Of a DNA stretch of 5,397 nucleotides, positions 1-5,361 are shown one piece after another; the stretch's first letter is position 1; each line of letters begins with the position of its first letter. The stretch covers positions 1-5,397 of the forward strand of contig JAAYAE010000234.1 in NCBI GenBank assembly GCA_012719555.1. Reading direction: 5' to 3'. A program made the translations under genes and the position numbers. Source of the DNA: Acholeplasmataceae bacterium. GTDB taxonomy: Bacteria > Bacillota > Negativicutes > Acidaminococcales > Acidaminococcaceae. The notes under the pieces are model-generated. The model ran no database searches, had not been told where the DNA came from, and saw only the letters and a program-made list of their open reading frames with translations.

Positions 1-67
1 ATATTAGGGTTAGTGATTTATAACCGTCGGGGGAGTTCTACACCCCTAAAGGCAAGGAGGGAAATAC
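1..67 (+). promoter_or_regulatory. dpaL leader with two small hairpins and RBS
   Basis: This is the upstream region of dpaL, cut by the window edge. GGTTA (8-12) can pair with TAACC (21-25), and GGGG (30-33) with CCCC (43-46) across a nine-base loop. The ribosome binding site AAGGAGG (54-60) lies 7 bases before the ATG at 68, which supports that start. No promoter can be assigned, because the upstream part is missing. The two hairpins could be the 3' end of a longer leader RNA or a terminator remnant, but no U-tract follows. I recognise no riboswitch class. Confidence 0.4.
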
Positions 68-1264
68 ATGCTTTCACTTACACTTGAATTAGTAAAGAAC
101 AATCCTAAACGCAGCAATGCAGACTGCCTTAAACCTTTTGCCCCCAGCGAGGTTAAAAAGGTGAGAGCTTTTCATGAAAGTATGTGGGGTTACTATCATG
201 CAACTCCCTTGCGAGAATTAAAAAACTTAGCGGCGTGGTTGGGAGTTAAAAGTATTTTTGTAAAAGATGAGTCAAGTAGATTTAATCTACAATCTTTTAA
301 AGCTTTAGGTGGTTCCTTTGCCATCGCTTCTTATTTGGCAAAAAAATGTGCTTGTCCGTTGGATTTTGACAAATTAACCTATGAGTCTGTGCAAGAAAAA
401 GTAGGAAATATAACTTTTGCTACAACTACTGACGGCAATCATGGCCGCGGTGTTGCCTGGACAGCTCGGATTTTAGGGTTTCCTTCAGTAGTTTATATGC
501 CTAAGGGTTCCGCTCAGGAAAGGGTGGATAATATAAGGCGTGAGGGAGCTGCGGTGAAGGTTACGGAGCTTAATTATGACGATACTGTGCGCCTTTTAGC
601 TAAGGATGCCCAGCAAAATGGTTGGGTGGTTATTCAAGATACTGCCTGGCCGGAATATGAGGAAATACCTCTATGGATAATGCAAGGTTATAGCACTATG
701 GTAGAGGAAGCGCTGGAAAAAATCCCCATAGCTCCTACCCATGTGTTTGCTCAGGCTGGTGTAGGTTCTATGGCCGCTGCAGTACAAGCCGTAGTTGCCA
801 ATCGTCACTATAGAAAGGACCCTGCCTTTATTATTTTAGAGGCAGCTGAAGCGAATTGCTTTTATCGCTCCATGAGTCAGGGGGTTCCGGTTAGCGTTAA
901 AGGGGATTTAAACACTATTATGGCTGGCCTAGCCTGTGGAGAAGTTAATCCTTTGGCTTGGGAGATAATTTCGAATTATAGTGCTTTTTGTCTTAGTTGC
1001 CATGATGATGTTGCTGCTCTGGGCATGCGCCTTTGGGGAAATCCTTTGGGGGATGATCCCAAAATAACTGCCGGAGAATCAGGGGCTATTGGGGGCGGCG
1101 TTATAGGGCTCTTAGATAAGTATCATAATTTAAAAACTGATATGGGCATTAATAAAGATTCAGTTTTGCTCTTCTTTAACACAGAGGGAGATACAGTTCC
1201 TAAAAACTATCTTGATATAGTTTGGGGTGGGAAAATACCCTGTGACTTTAGGAGTGATGTTTAA
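68..1264 (+). CDS. dpaL: Diaminopropionate ammonia-lyase (PLP-dependent)
   Basis: A 398-residue cytosolic fold-type II PLP enzyme that converts 2,3-diaminopropionate to pyruvate and two ammonia; characterised family members accept both D and L isomers. The N-terminal part has the substrate and cofactor segment KDESSRF followed by SFKALGGSF, where K78 is the expected Schiff-base lysine. TTTDGNHGRG (residues 119-128) is the conserved glycine/asparagine loop. D122 and D191 (in QDTAWP) fit the two catalytic aspartates known from the E. coli YgeX enzyme. The glycine-rich AGVGSM near residue 230 would hold the cofactor phosphate. AGESGAIGGG (about 335-344) is typical of the C-terminal region. Length matches the family (about 400). 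The start is set by AAGGAGG 7 bases upstream. The stop TAA shares its last base with the next ATG, implying an operon with the dipeptidase. A threonine dehydratase or a related lyase is the alternative, but the motif set favours DpaL. Confidence 0.93.
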   Translation: MLSLTLELVKNNPKRSNADCLKPFAPSEVKKVRAFHESMWGYYHATPLRELKNLAAWLGVKSIFVKDESSRFNLQSFKALGGSFAIASYLAKKCACPLDFDKLTYESVQEKVGNITFATTTDGNHGRGVAWTARILGFPSVVYMPKGSAQERVDNIRREGAAVKVTELNYDDTVRLLAKDAQQNGWVVIQDTAWPEYEEIPLWIMQGYSTMVEEALEKIPIAPTHVFAQAGVGSMAAAVQAVVANRHYRKDPAFIILEAAEANCFYRSMSQGVPVSVKGDLNTIMAGLACGEVNPLAWEIISNYSAFCLSCHDDVAALGMRLWGNPLGDDPKITAGESGAIGGGVIGLLDKYHNLKTDMGINKDSVLLFFNTEGDTVPKNYLDIVWGGKIPCDFRSDV

Positions 1265-2304
1265 TGTTGAAAAAAATATTAAGACTGGTAATATTTACTA
1301 TAGCCATGATTTTACCACTATTGGCATATGCGTCAGGAGTTAAACCAAATGCTGTTCAAAAAGATGAAGCGGCATTGTTGGGGCTTTATACGGGAAATAA
1401 TGAGATGCTTTTAGTGCGTGAGGCGGCAGGTAAACTGGCGCTAGTTTATCGCTATAAGCAAGATGATAAAGATTTTACTGCTAGTAATATTTATCCCCTG
1501 ACCCGCGAACATTATGATTCATATACAATAAATGAAGCCGGTCCAATGACAGGAGCCGAGAGCAATATAAAATTTGATCGGGATAAAGACGGTAATGGTG
1601 TTAGCCTTAGATTGGGGGAACACAACTATACTCGTCAATTTACTAATGGAGAAGATGGGAAACCCTTTAGAATTACTCCGGAACAATCTTGGGAAAACAT
1701 CCGTAAAGAAGCTGATACGTCGGTATTTCCGGTACAAAAGGCAGCCAACAGAGCAAATTTAGTTGATTTGGCTGAAGTTGTACCAAATTTACATTATGAT
1801 TTACGTTACACAACGGGAAACAATATTTTTGGAGTGCCTTTGGTGACTAGTAAAAAAGCGTATTTAGATAAAGATGCTGCCATGGCCTTAATGCGTGTAC
1901 AGGAAAGATTAAAGGAGTACGGCTACGGACTGGTAGTGTGGGAGGCTTATCGTTCTTGGCGTGATTTCAAGGTAGCTACATTAGCGCTGCCAAAAAAATA
2001 TAAAAAATTGTTACCAACGGCAGAAGAGGGTTATCCTCATAATACAGGGCGGTCTATTGACGTAAGCTTGTATGATTTGGACAGTGGAGAACAAGTGCAA
2101 ATGATTAGTGATTTTGATGAACAAACCCCGGCACAATATAGTGGATTCATAGGCGGTACCCAATTGCAACGCTGGCAGCGTGATTTATTGCAAGCGCTTA
2201 TGGGCTTGGAAGGTTTTGACTCTATTGATATGGAATGGTGGCATTTTGATTATAAATCTGCAGAAAAATATCAACTTCTTAATGTTTCTGTTGATAATCT
2301 CTAA
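1264..2304 (+). CDS. Exported VanX-type D-Ala-D-Ala dipeptidase with N-terminal extension
   Basis: A 346-residue protein of peptidase family M15D, zinc enzymes that hydrolyse D-alanyl-D-alanine. The C-terminal domain (about 160-340) has all the key residues: EAYRSWRDF with R230 (VanX R71 equivalent), PHNTGRSID with zinc ligands H259 and D266, and EWWH with catalytic E324 and zinc ligand H327. Residues 1-23 form a signal peptide: KK near the start, a hydrophobic core, then AYA before SG, so the enzyme should act outside the cytoplasmic membrane. Residues about 35-140 are an extra domain, rich in predicted beta strands, with GLYTGN, KFDRDKDGNG and LRLGEHNYTR; this resembles the lipocalin-like DUF3471 type found beside serine hydrolases, but the match is by eye. 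VanX itself is about 200 residues and cytosolic. The gene starts on the last base of the dpaL stop (TAATG). No vanH or vanA ligase is nearby, so peptidoglycan-derived dipeptide salvage is likelier than glycopeptide resistance. Confidence 0.88.
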   Translation: MLKKILRLVIFTIAMILPLLAYASGVKPNAVQKDEAALLGLYTGNNEMLLVREAAGKLALVYRYKQDDKDFTASNIYPLTREHYDSYTINEAGPMTGAESNIKFDRDKDGNGVSLRLGEHNYTRQFTNGEDGKPFRITPEQSWENIRKEADTSVFPVQKAANRANLVDLAEVVPNLHYDLRYTTGNNIFGVPLVTSKKAYLDKDAAMALMRVQERLKEYGYGLVVWEAYRSWRDFKVATLALPKKYKKLLPTAEEGYPHNTGRSIDVSLYDLDSGEQVQMISDFDEQTPAQYSGFIGGTQLQRWQRDLLQALMGLEGFDSIDMEWWHFDYKSAEKYQLLNVSVDNL

Positions 2305-2379
2305 GGATTTTCTTTTATACAATAATATGTTAAGATGTTACCATAAGTAAGTGCGATGGTCATATGTTAAATATGTTTG

Positions 2380-2398
2380 CTAGCAAGGTGCTTGCTAG
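2380..2398 (+). terminator. Possible intrinsic terminator of the dpaL-dipeptidase operon
   Basis: CTAGCAAG and CTTGCTAG form a perfect 8-bp stem with a GTG loop. It is followed by TTGATTTT, a broken T-run. The stem is only half GC and the tail is imperfect, so termination may be weak. It sits 76 bases after the dipeptidase stop. The alternative is a regulatory hairpin in the leader of the YlbF-family gene. Confidence 0.45.
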
Positions 2399-2402
2399 TT
2401 GA

Positions 2403-2424
2403 TTTTACTATGATGATAGTAAAA
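2403..2424 (+). repeat. AT-rich inverted repeat upstream of the YlbF-family RBS
   Basis: TTTTACTAT (2403-2411) and ATAGTAAAA (2416-2424) form a perfect 9-bp inverted repeat with a GATG spacer. It lies 4 bases after the first hairpin and 8 bases before the ribosome binding site. As DNA it could be an operator, since a weak -10 (GATAGT, 2415-2420) overlaps it. As RNA it would be a weak A-U hairpin. No function can be assigned. Confidence 0.4.
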
Positions 2425-2447
2425 AAACCTTGAGGAGGGAAATAGTA

Positions 2448-2786
2448 ATGAACGTATACGATGAAATGAACAATTTATGTAAAGCTATGAAAGAATCCAG
2501 AGAATTTTCTATGATGAAGGAAGCACGCATAAAATTAGCGACTGATAAAACCGCAGAGCCTTTGGTAAAAGATTTCTTGAAGCAAAAGCAAGATTTGGAG
2601 ATAATCCAATACAGTGGTAAGCAGCCTGAGAAAGCTGATATAGAAAAGGTGCAGAAACTTTATGAAGTATTACAACTTAATCCCGTAGCTGCGGAGTATT
2701 TACAAACTTATATTCGCTTTCAAATGATGGTAGGAGATATTTCTAAATCTATTGGTGATACAATTAAAGAAGCTGTAGAGGGTTGA
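2448..2786 (+). CDS. YlbF/YmcA/YheA-family small helical protein
   Basis: A 112-residue, soluble, mostly helical protein of the Com_YlbF family. It opens with MNVYDEMNNLCKAMKES, then has a helix with FSMMKEARIKL, a middle DFLKQKQDLE segment and a C-terminal LNPVAAEYLQ helix, the usual order in this family. In Bacillus, YlbF and YmcA join YaaT in a complex that stimulates RNase Y and affects competence and sporulation, while YheA has no firm role. This protein is shorter than YlbF (about 150) and near YheA in length. Its only cysteine is C11, so the cysteines that bind iron-sulfur clusters in the Bacillus complex are absent, and the specific YlbF role should not be assumed. The ATG at 2448 is preferred over an in-frame TTG at 2430, because AGGAGGG (2433-2439) sits 8 bases before the ATG and the TTG start would overlap it. 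murB follows without a gap. Confidence 0.8.
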   Translation: MNVYDEMNNLCKAMKESREFSMMKEARIKLATDKTAEPLVKDFLKQKQDLEIIQYSGKQPEKADIEKVQKLYEVLQLNPVAAEYLQTYIRFQMMVGDISKSIGDTIKEAVEG

Positions 2787-3697
2787 GTGCTTTGGAGAAA
2801 TTTCGTGCGTGGCTTGAAGAAAATATGCAAGGCAGGTATTATCTGCAAGAGTCCATGAAAAACCACACCTCTTTTCACATTGGAGGTCCTGCAGATATAA
2901 TTGTCATGCCCAAAGATGTGGAAGAGCTGCGACAATTATTAGCGTTTATTGGGGACGAAAACATACCTTTGACCATCGTTGGTAATGGTTCTAATATTTT
3001 GGTTAAAGACAACGGTATTCGTGGCGTGGTAATTAAAATAGGCAATGCGTTAAAAAAGTTGGAATGTAATGGTAATGTCATTGTAGCCGGGGCTGGCGTT
3101 TCTTTAGCAGCAGTTGCTATTAAAGCCGCTAGTTTTAATCTTACAGGACTGGAATTTGCTGTTGGTATTCCGGGGAGTTTAGGTGGCGCCGTGTTTATGA
3201 ATGCGGGAGCCTATGACGGTGAAATGAAAAATGTTGTTAAGAGCGTAACCGTTATGCATATTAAAGATGGGTCTGTAAAAGTTGTTAAAGGTAAGAACTT
3301 AGACTTTGGATATCGTTGTAGTGCTTTGCAAGCTATGGAGTGTATTATTACCGAGATAACGCTGAAATTAGTTCCTGGCAAAAAGGAAGCAATTGCCGAA
3401 AAAATGGCGGATTTTACTAATTGTAGAATTACCAAACAACCACTTGATATGCCAAATGCCGGTAGTATGTTTAAGCGCCCTCCCGGTCATTATGCAGGAA
3501 CGCTTATTCAAGATGCGGGACTTAAGGGGTATAAAGTCGGTGGGGCACAGGTGTCAAAAAAACATGCAGGCTTTGTAGTTAACGTAGGAAATGCTACAGC
3601 TAATGATGTTCTACAGTTGATTAAAGATGTACAAGATCGTGTATACGAGTATTCAGGTGTATATTTGGAGCCTGAAGTACGAGTACTAGGTGAGTAG
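2783..3697 (+). CDS. murB: UDP-N-acetylenolpyruvoylglucosamine reductase (MurB, type II)
   Basis: A cytosolic FAD enzyme that reduces UDP-GlcNAc-enolpyruvate to UDP-MurNAc with NADPH, the second committed step of peptidoglycan synthesis. Numbered from the first TTG (304 residues), the FAD domain shows FHIGGPAD (31-38), GNGSNILV (67-74) and GIPGSLGGAV (128-137) with NAGAYDGE after it. YRCS (177-180) carries the active-site arginine R178. NAGSMFKRP (225-233) holds S228, the expected proton-donor serine, and EPEVR (296-300) near the C-terminus supplies the glutamate. The length and lack of the type I insertion fit the type II form common in Firmicutes. Two TTG starts compete: 2783 overlaps the upstream stop (TTGA) but has no spacing from the purine run GAGGG (2778-2782). 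The in-frame TTG at 2792 has that run 9 bases upstream and would give 301 residues; I think it the likelier start. Either way the gene appears coupled to the YlbF-family gene. Confidence 0.95.
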   Translation: MSALEKFRAWLEENMQGRYYLQESMKNHTSFHIGGPADIIVMPKDVEELRQLLAFIGDENIPLTIVGNGSNILVKDNGIRGVVIKIGNALKKLECNGNVIVAGAGVSLAAVAIKAASFNLTGLEFAVGIPGSLGGAVFMNAGAYDGEMKNVVKSVTVMHIKDGSVKVVKGKNLDFGYRCSALQAMECIITEITLKLVPGKKEAIAEKMADFTNCRITKQPLDMPNAGSMFKRPPGHYAGTLIQDAGLKGYKVGGAQVSKKHAGFVVNVGNATANDVLQLIKDVQDRVYEYSGVYLEPEVRVLGE

Positions 3698-3749
3698 TTT
3701 ATAACTTTTCAGATTTTCAAAGAAAAGATTATATATTAGTGTAAGCATT

Positions 3750-3782
3750 TGTCCTTGTCATTTTTAACGGGTGGCAGGGACA
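3750..3782 (+). terminator. Hairpin after murB: weak terminator or first stem of mgtE leader
   Basis: TGTCCTTGTCA (3750-3760) pairs with TGGCAGGGACA (3772-3782) over 11 bp, including two G-U wobbles, with an 11-base loop. TTTATTAAATT follows, a poor T-run. The hairpin stands 52 bases after the murB stop, where a terminator would be expected. If the candidate promoter at 3708-3737 is used, it would instead be the first stem of the mgtE transcript. Confidence 0.45.
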
Positions 3783-3795
3783 TTTATTAAATTAA

Positions 3796-3925
3796 AAGGT
3801 AGGTGAGGAGAATGGAAGCTGGTGGCAGTAGTAGCCCTAATCCTTTAGGGCGAAGTATTGGCGTGGTGTTGGAAGATATAAATCTAAGAGCAGTTCATAA
3901 GGATTTTATTCTCCTCATCTAACTT
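3796..3925 (+). ncRNA. Candidate structured RNA element in the mgtE leader
   Basis: Bases 3798-3814 pair with 3907-3923 at 16 of 17 positions (14 Watson-Crick, 2 G-U, one mismatch at 3799/3922). The enclosed domain of about 92 bases has a 7-bp hairpin, GCCCTAA (3834-3840) with TTAGGGC (3845-3851) and a TCCT loop. At its base AGUA (3830-3833) faces GAA (3852-3854), the pattern of a loop E (bulged-G) motif. A weaker stem may join AAATCT (3880-3885) with GGATTT (3901-3906). The layout resembles a cis-regulatory RNA, and the downstream gene is a magnesium channel. The opening TAGGTGAGG is like the start of the M-box magnesium riboswitch, but none of the other M-box blocks are recognisable, so I do not call it that. 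The class and ligand are unknown. Confidence 0.45.
3812..3922 (+). CDS. Putative 36-residue leader peptide ORF upstream of mgtE
   Basis: An ATG at 3812 opens 36 codons ending in TAA at 3920-3922. AGGTGA (3801-3806) matches the 3' half of the ideal Shine-Dalgarno sequence; aligned to the 16S tail it gives about 8 bases of spacing, which is favourable. The peptide starts MEAGGSSS, has a proline pair in PNPLGR (9-14), an acidic spot (E21, D22) and a hydrophobic end in FILLI. I recognise no family. The whole ORF lies inside the long-range helix, which would hide its ribosome binding site against the last codons. Proline and acidic codons early in mgtL, the leader of the enterobacterial mgtA gene, make translation sensitive to magnesium; a similar role here is speculation. 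It may also be a chance ORF in a structured RNA. Confidence 0.3.
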   Translation: MEAGGSSSPNPLGRSIGVVLEDINLRAVHKDFILLI

Positions 3926-3929
3926 AATA

Positions 3930-3995
3930 ATGAACCTTTCATGGATGGGCTCTGACCAAAGAATTTCAAAGAGAAGCGGAGGTACAGACACATGA
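3930..3995 (+). CDS. Putative 21-codon ORF overlapping the mgtE start
   Basis: An ATG at 3930 opens 21 codons, ending at the TGA (3993-3995) that overlaps the mgtE ATG as ATGA. The arrangement would allow translational coupling. The peptide begins MNLSWMGSD and is basic in the middle (QRISKR). No Shine-Dalgarno sequence precedes it; the upstream bases are pyrimidine-rich. It also contains the mgtE ribosome binding site. Chance is a good explanation. Confidence 0.15.
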   Translation: MNLSWMGSDQRISKRSGGTDT

Positions 3996-5359
3996 AAGAA
4001 AACGAAGCTTTAGATAAAGAGGTTGTATTACATGATGCCTTGTTAGCGGCATTGACCTCTAGAGATGATACTGCTATTTGTCAAATCGTGGAAGATACGT
4101 ACCCTATTGATTTGGGTATAGTGATGGAGCAGTTCTCAGATGAAGAAATCCTCTACTTGTGTGGACAACTAAAAGATGAGAAAGTAGCAGAAATCTTAGA
4201 ACACGCAGAGGAAAATTTGCAAATACGCTTAATGCGAATTTTGGATAATAACCGTATCATATCCTTACTGCATTTTATGTCCAAAGATAATATTGTCGAC
4301 ATACTTGGAGATATGCCGGTTAACAGTCGCAAAGAAATAGTTAAGTTAATGAAGTTTGGCGAGCGTAAAATTATTCAAGATTTATTAGGATATGCTGAAG
4401 ATACAGCCGGCGGTATTATGACCACGGAATATATCTCCGTTAAGCAGGATTTAACAGTTAGTCAAGCCCTGCAAAAGATTAAAGAAATAGGACCTAAAAC
4501 CGAAGAGATTAATACTATTTTTGTTTTAAATAATGTGAAACAACTAGTTGGTACCGTTGCCTTGCGAGATATGCTTTTGGCGCAAGATACAACAAAATTG
4601 TCAGAAATAATGCAGGATAATGTTATAGCAGTTGAACCGGAAGCAGATCAAGAAGAAGTTGCCATGCTAGTTTCTAAGTATGACTTACATGTTATACCGG
4701 TAGTTAGTAAACGCAGAGGGTTGCTGGGAATAATTACGGTTGATGATATTATAGATGTTATAGTAGAAGAACACACAGAAGATATGCTGCGTTTAGGCGG
4801 TGTAAGTAAAGAGGAGAATATCGACAGTTCTTTAATGGATTCTGTGCGTATGCGGCTCCCTTGGCTTGTAATTAATTTACTAACGGCTTTTTTGGCTGCT
4901 TTTACGGTATCTATGTTTGAAAGTACCATTTCCCGTGTAGTTGCTTTGGCAGTTGCGATGCCTATTGTTGCAGGCATGGGTGGTAATGCGGGAACGCAAA
5001 CCTTAGCTATTGTGGTGCGCAGTATTGCTTTAGGTGAAGTAAAGTGGGGGAATAATAAGCGTCTTGTTCTAAAGGAAATTTTTCTAGGCGTTATAAATGG
5101 TGCCGCTACCGGTGCTATTACAGGGGTATTAATTTATTTTATGTTTGGCAATGTTTATCTAGGCTGGATAATATTTGCTGCTATGATTTGTAACCTGGTT
5201 ATTGCAGGGTTCTTTGGTTTTTTGGTACCTCTCATTTTAAAAGCCATGCATGCAGATCCGGCAGTGGCATCCAGTATTTTTATTACCACTGCTACAGATG
5301 TATTTGGGTTTTTCATCTTTCTGGGCTTTGCCAATGTTTTTATACAATATCTTTTATAA
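3992..5359 (+). CDS. mgtE: Magnesium transporter MgtE
   Basis: A 455-residue inner-membrane magnesium channel that works as a homodimer and closes when cytosolic magnesium fills its regulatory domain. Order of domains: the superhelical N domain of acidic helices (about 15-130), two CBS domains (about 135-200 with AEDTAGGIMT at 135-144, and about 203-260 with PVVSKRRGLLGIITVDD), a linker helix, then five membrane segments (about 288-308, 314-334, 361-386, 390-417, 428-452). The pore signature GGNAGTQ (330-336) with R343, and ADPAVASS followed by TTATD with D436, match the family; D436 corresponds to the magnesium-coordinating aspartate of the last pore helix (D432 in Thermus). The length is typical. 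The ATG at 3992 is backed by GGAGG 9 bases upstream. The gene stands alone after a long leader and is followed by a strong hairpin, so it is likely a single-gene transcript with its own control. Confidence 0.96.
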   Translation: MKENEALDKEVVLHDALLAALTSRDDTAICQIVEDTYPIDLGIVMEQFSDEEILYLCGQLKDEKVAEILEHAEENLQIRLMRILDNNRIISLLHFMSKDNIVDILGDMPVNSRKEIVKLMKFGERKIIQDLLGYAEDTAGGIMTTEYISVKQDLTVSQALQKIKEIGPKTEEINTIFVLNNVKQLVGTVALRDMLLAQDTTKLSEIMQDNVIAVEPEADQEEVAMLVSKYDLHVIPVVSKRRGLLGIITVDDIIDVIVEEHTEDMLRLGGVSKEENIDSSLMDSVRMRLPWLVINLLTAFLAAFTVSMFESTISRVVALAVAMPIVAGMGGNAGTQTLAIVVRSIALGEVKWGNNKRLVLKEIFLGVINGAATGAITGVLIYFMFGNVYLGWIIFAAMICNLVIAGFFGFLVPLILKAMHADPAVASSIFITTATDVFGFFIFLGFANVFIQYLL

Positions 5360-5361
5360 AA

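Larger units (their letters stand above)
2305..2447 (+). other. Intergenic region before the YlbF-family gene
   Basis: This gap separates the dipeptidase from the YlbF-murB pair. It holds several short inverted repeats: ACCAT/ATGGT (2340-2344 with 2356-2360), CATAT/ATATG (2361-2365 with 2371-2375), and the two stronger hairpins listed separately. Promoter candidates are weak. One is TTGATA (2291-2296, inside the end of the upstream gene) with TATACA (2316-2321), spacer 19. The other is TTGCTA (2392-2397) with GATAGT (2415-2420), spacer 17, which lies inside the hairpins. The ribosome binding site AGGAGGG (2433-2439) is 8 bases before the ATG at 2448. Confidence 0.35.
3698..3991 (+). promoter_or_regulatory. 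Long structured leader of mgtE
   Basis: This 294-base stretch between murB and mgtE holds no large gene. A promoter candidate is TTCAGA (3708-3713), spacer 18, TATATT (3732-3737). Transcription from it would give a 5' leader of roughly 250 bases. Along the leader lie a hairpin (3750-3782), a long-range helix enclosing a folded domain (3798-3923), a 36-codon ORF inside that domain and a 21-codon ORF overlapping the mgtE start. The mgtE ribosome binding site GGAGG (3978-3982) is 9 bases before the ATG at 3992. No intrinsic terminator with a U-run stands just before mgtE, so any control here would more likely act on translation. The promoter is a weak match. Confidence 0.5.

Noticed and set aside
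29..60. preQ1 class I riboswitch before dpaL
   Set aside because: GTTCTACACCCC looks similar, but the A-rich tail that completes the pseudoknot is absent and the gene has no link to queuosine.
1574..1762. Plus-strand open frame of 62 codons inside the dipeptidase gene
   Set aside because: It is in another frame of a gene with clear signal peptide and catalytic motifs and has no ribosome binding site.
1264..2304. Glycopeptide-resistance vanX of a van cluster
   Set aside because: No D-lactate dehydrogenase, D-Ala-D-Lac ligase or two-component regulator is nearby, and the protein is exported and has an extra domain.
2430..2447. TTG start giving a 118-residue YlbF-family protein
   Set aside because: The TTG overlaps the AGGAGGG ribosome binding site that serves the ATG at 2448.
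3796..3925. M-box magnesium riboswitch
   Set aside because: Only the opening TAGGTGAGG and the position before mgtE fit. The inner conserved blocks of the M-box, as I know them, are missing, so naming it M-box would overstate the evidence.
3698..3991. T-box, lysine, SAM, cobalamin or yybP-ykoY leader
   Set aside because: None of their conserved blocks are present. The AGUA/GAA pattern alone is shared by many RNAs.
4648..4977. Minus-strand open frame of 109 codons inside mgtE
   Set aside because: It lies wholly within the well-supported mgtE gene, has no recognisable motif, and reads as an antisense shadow.
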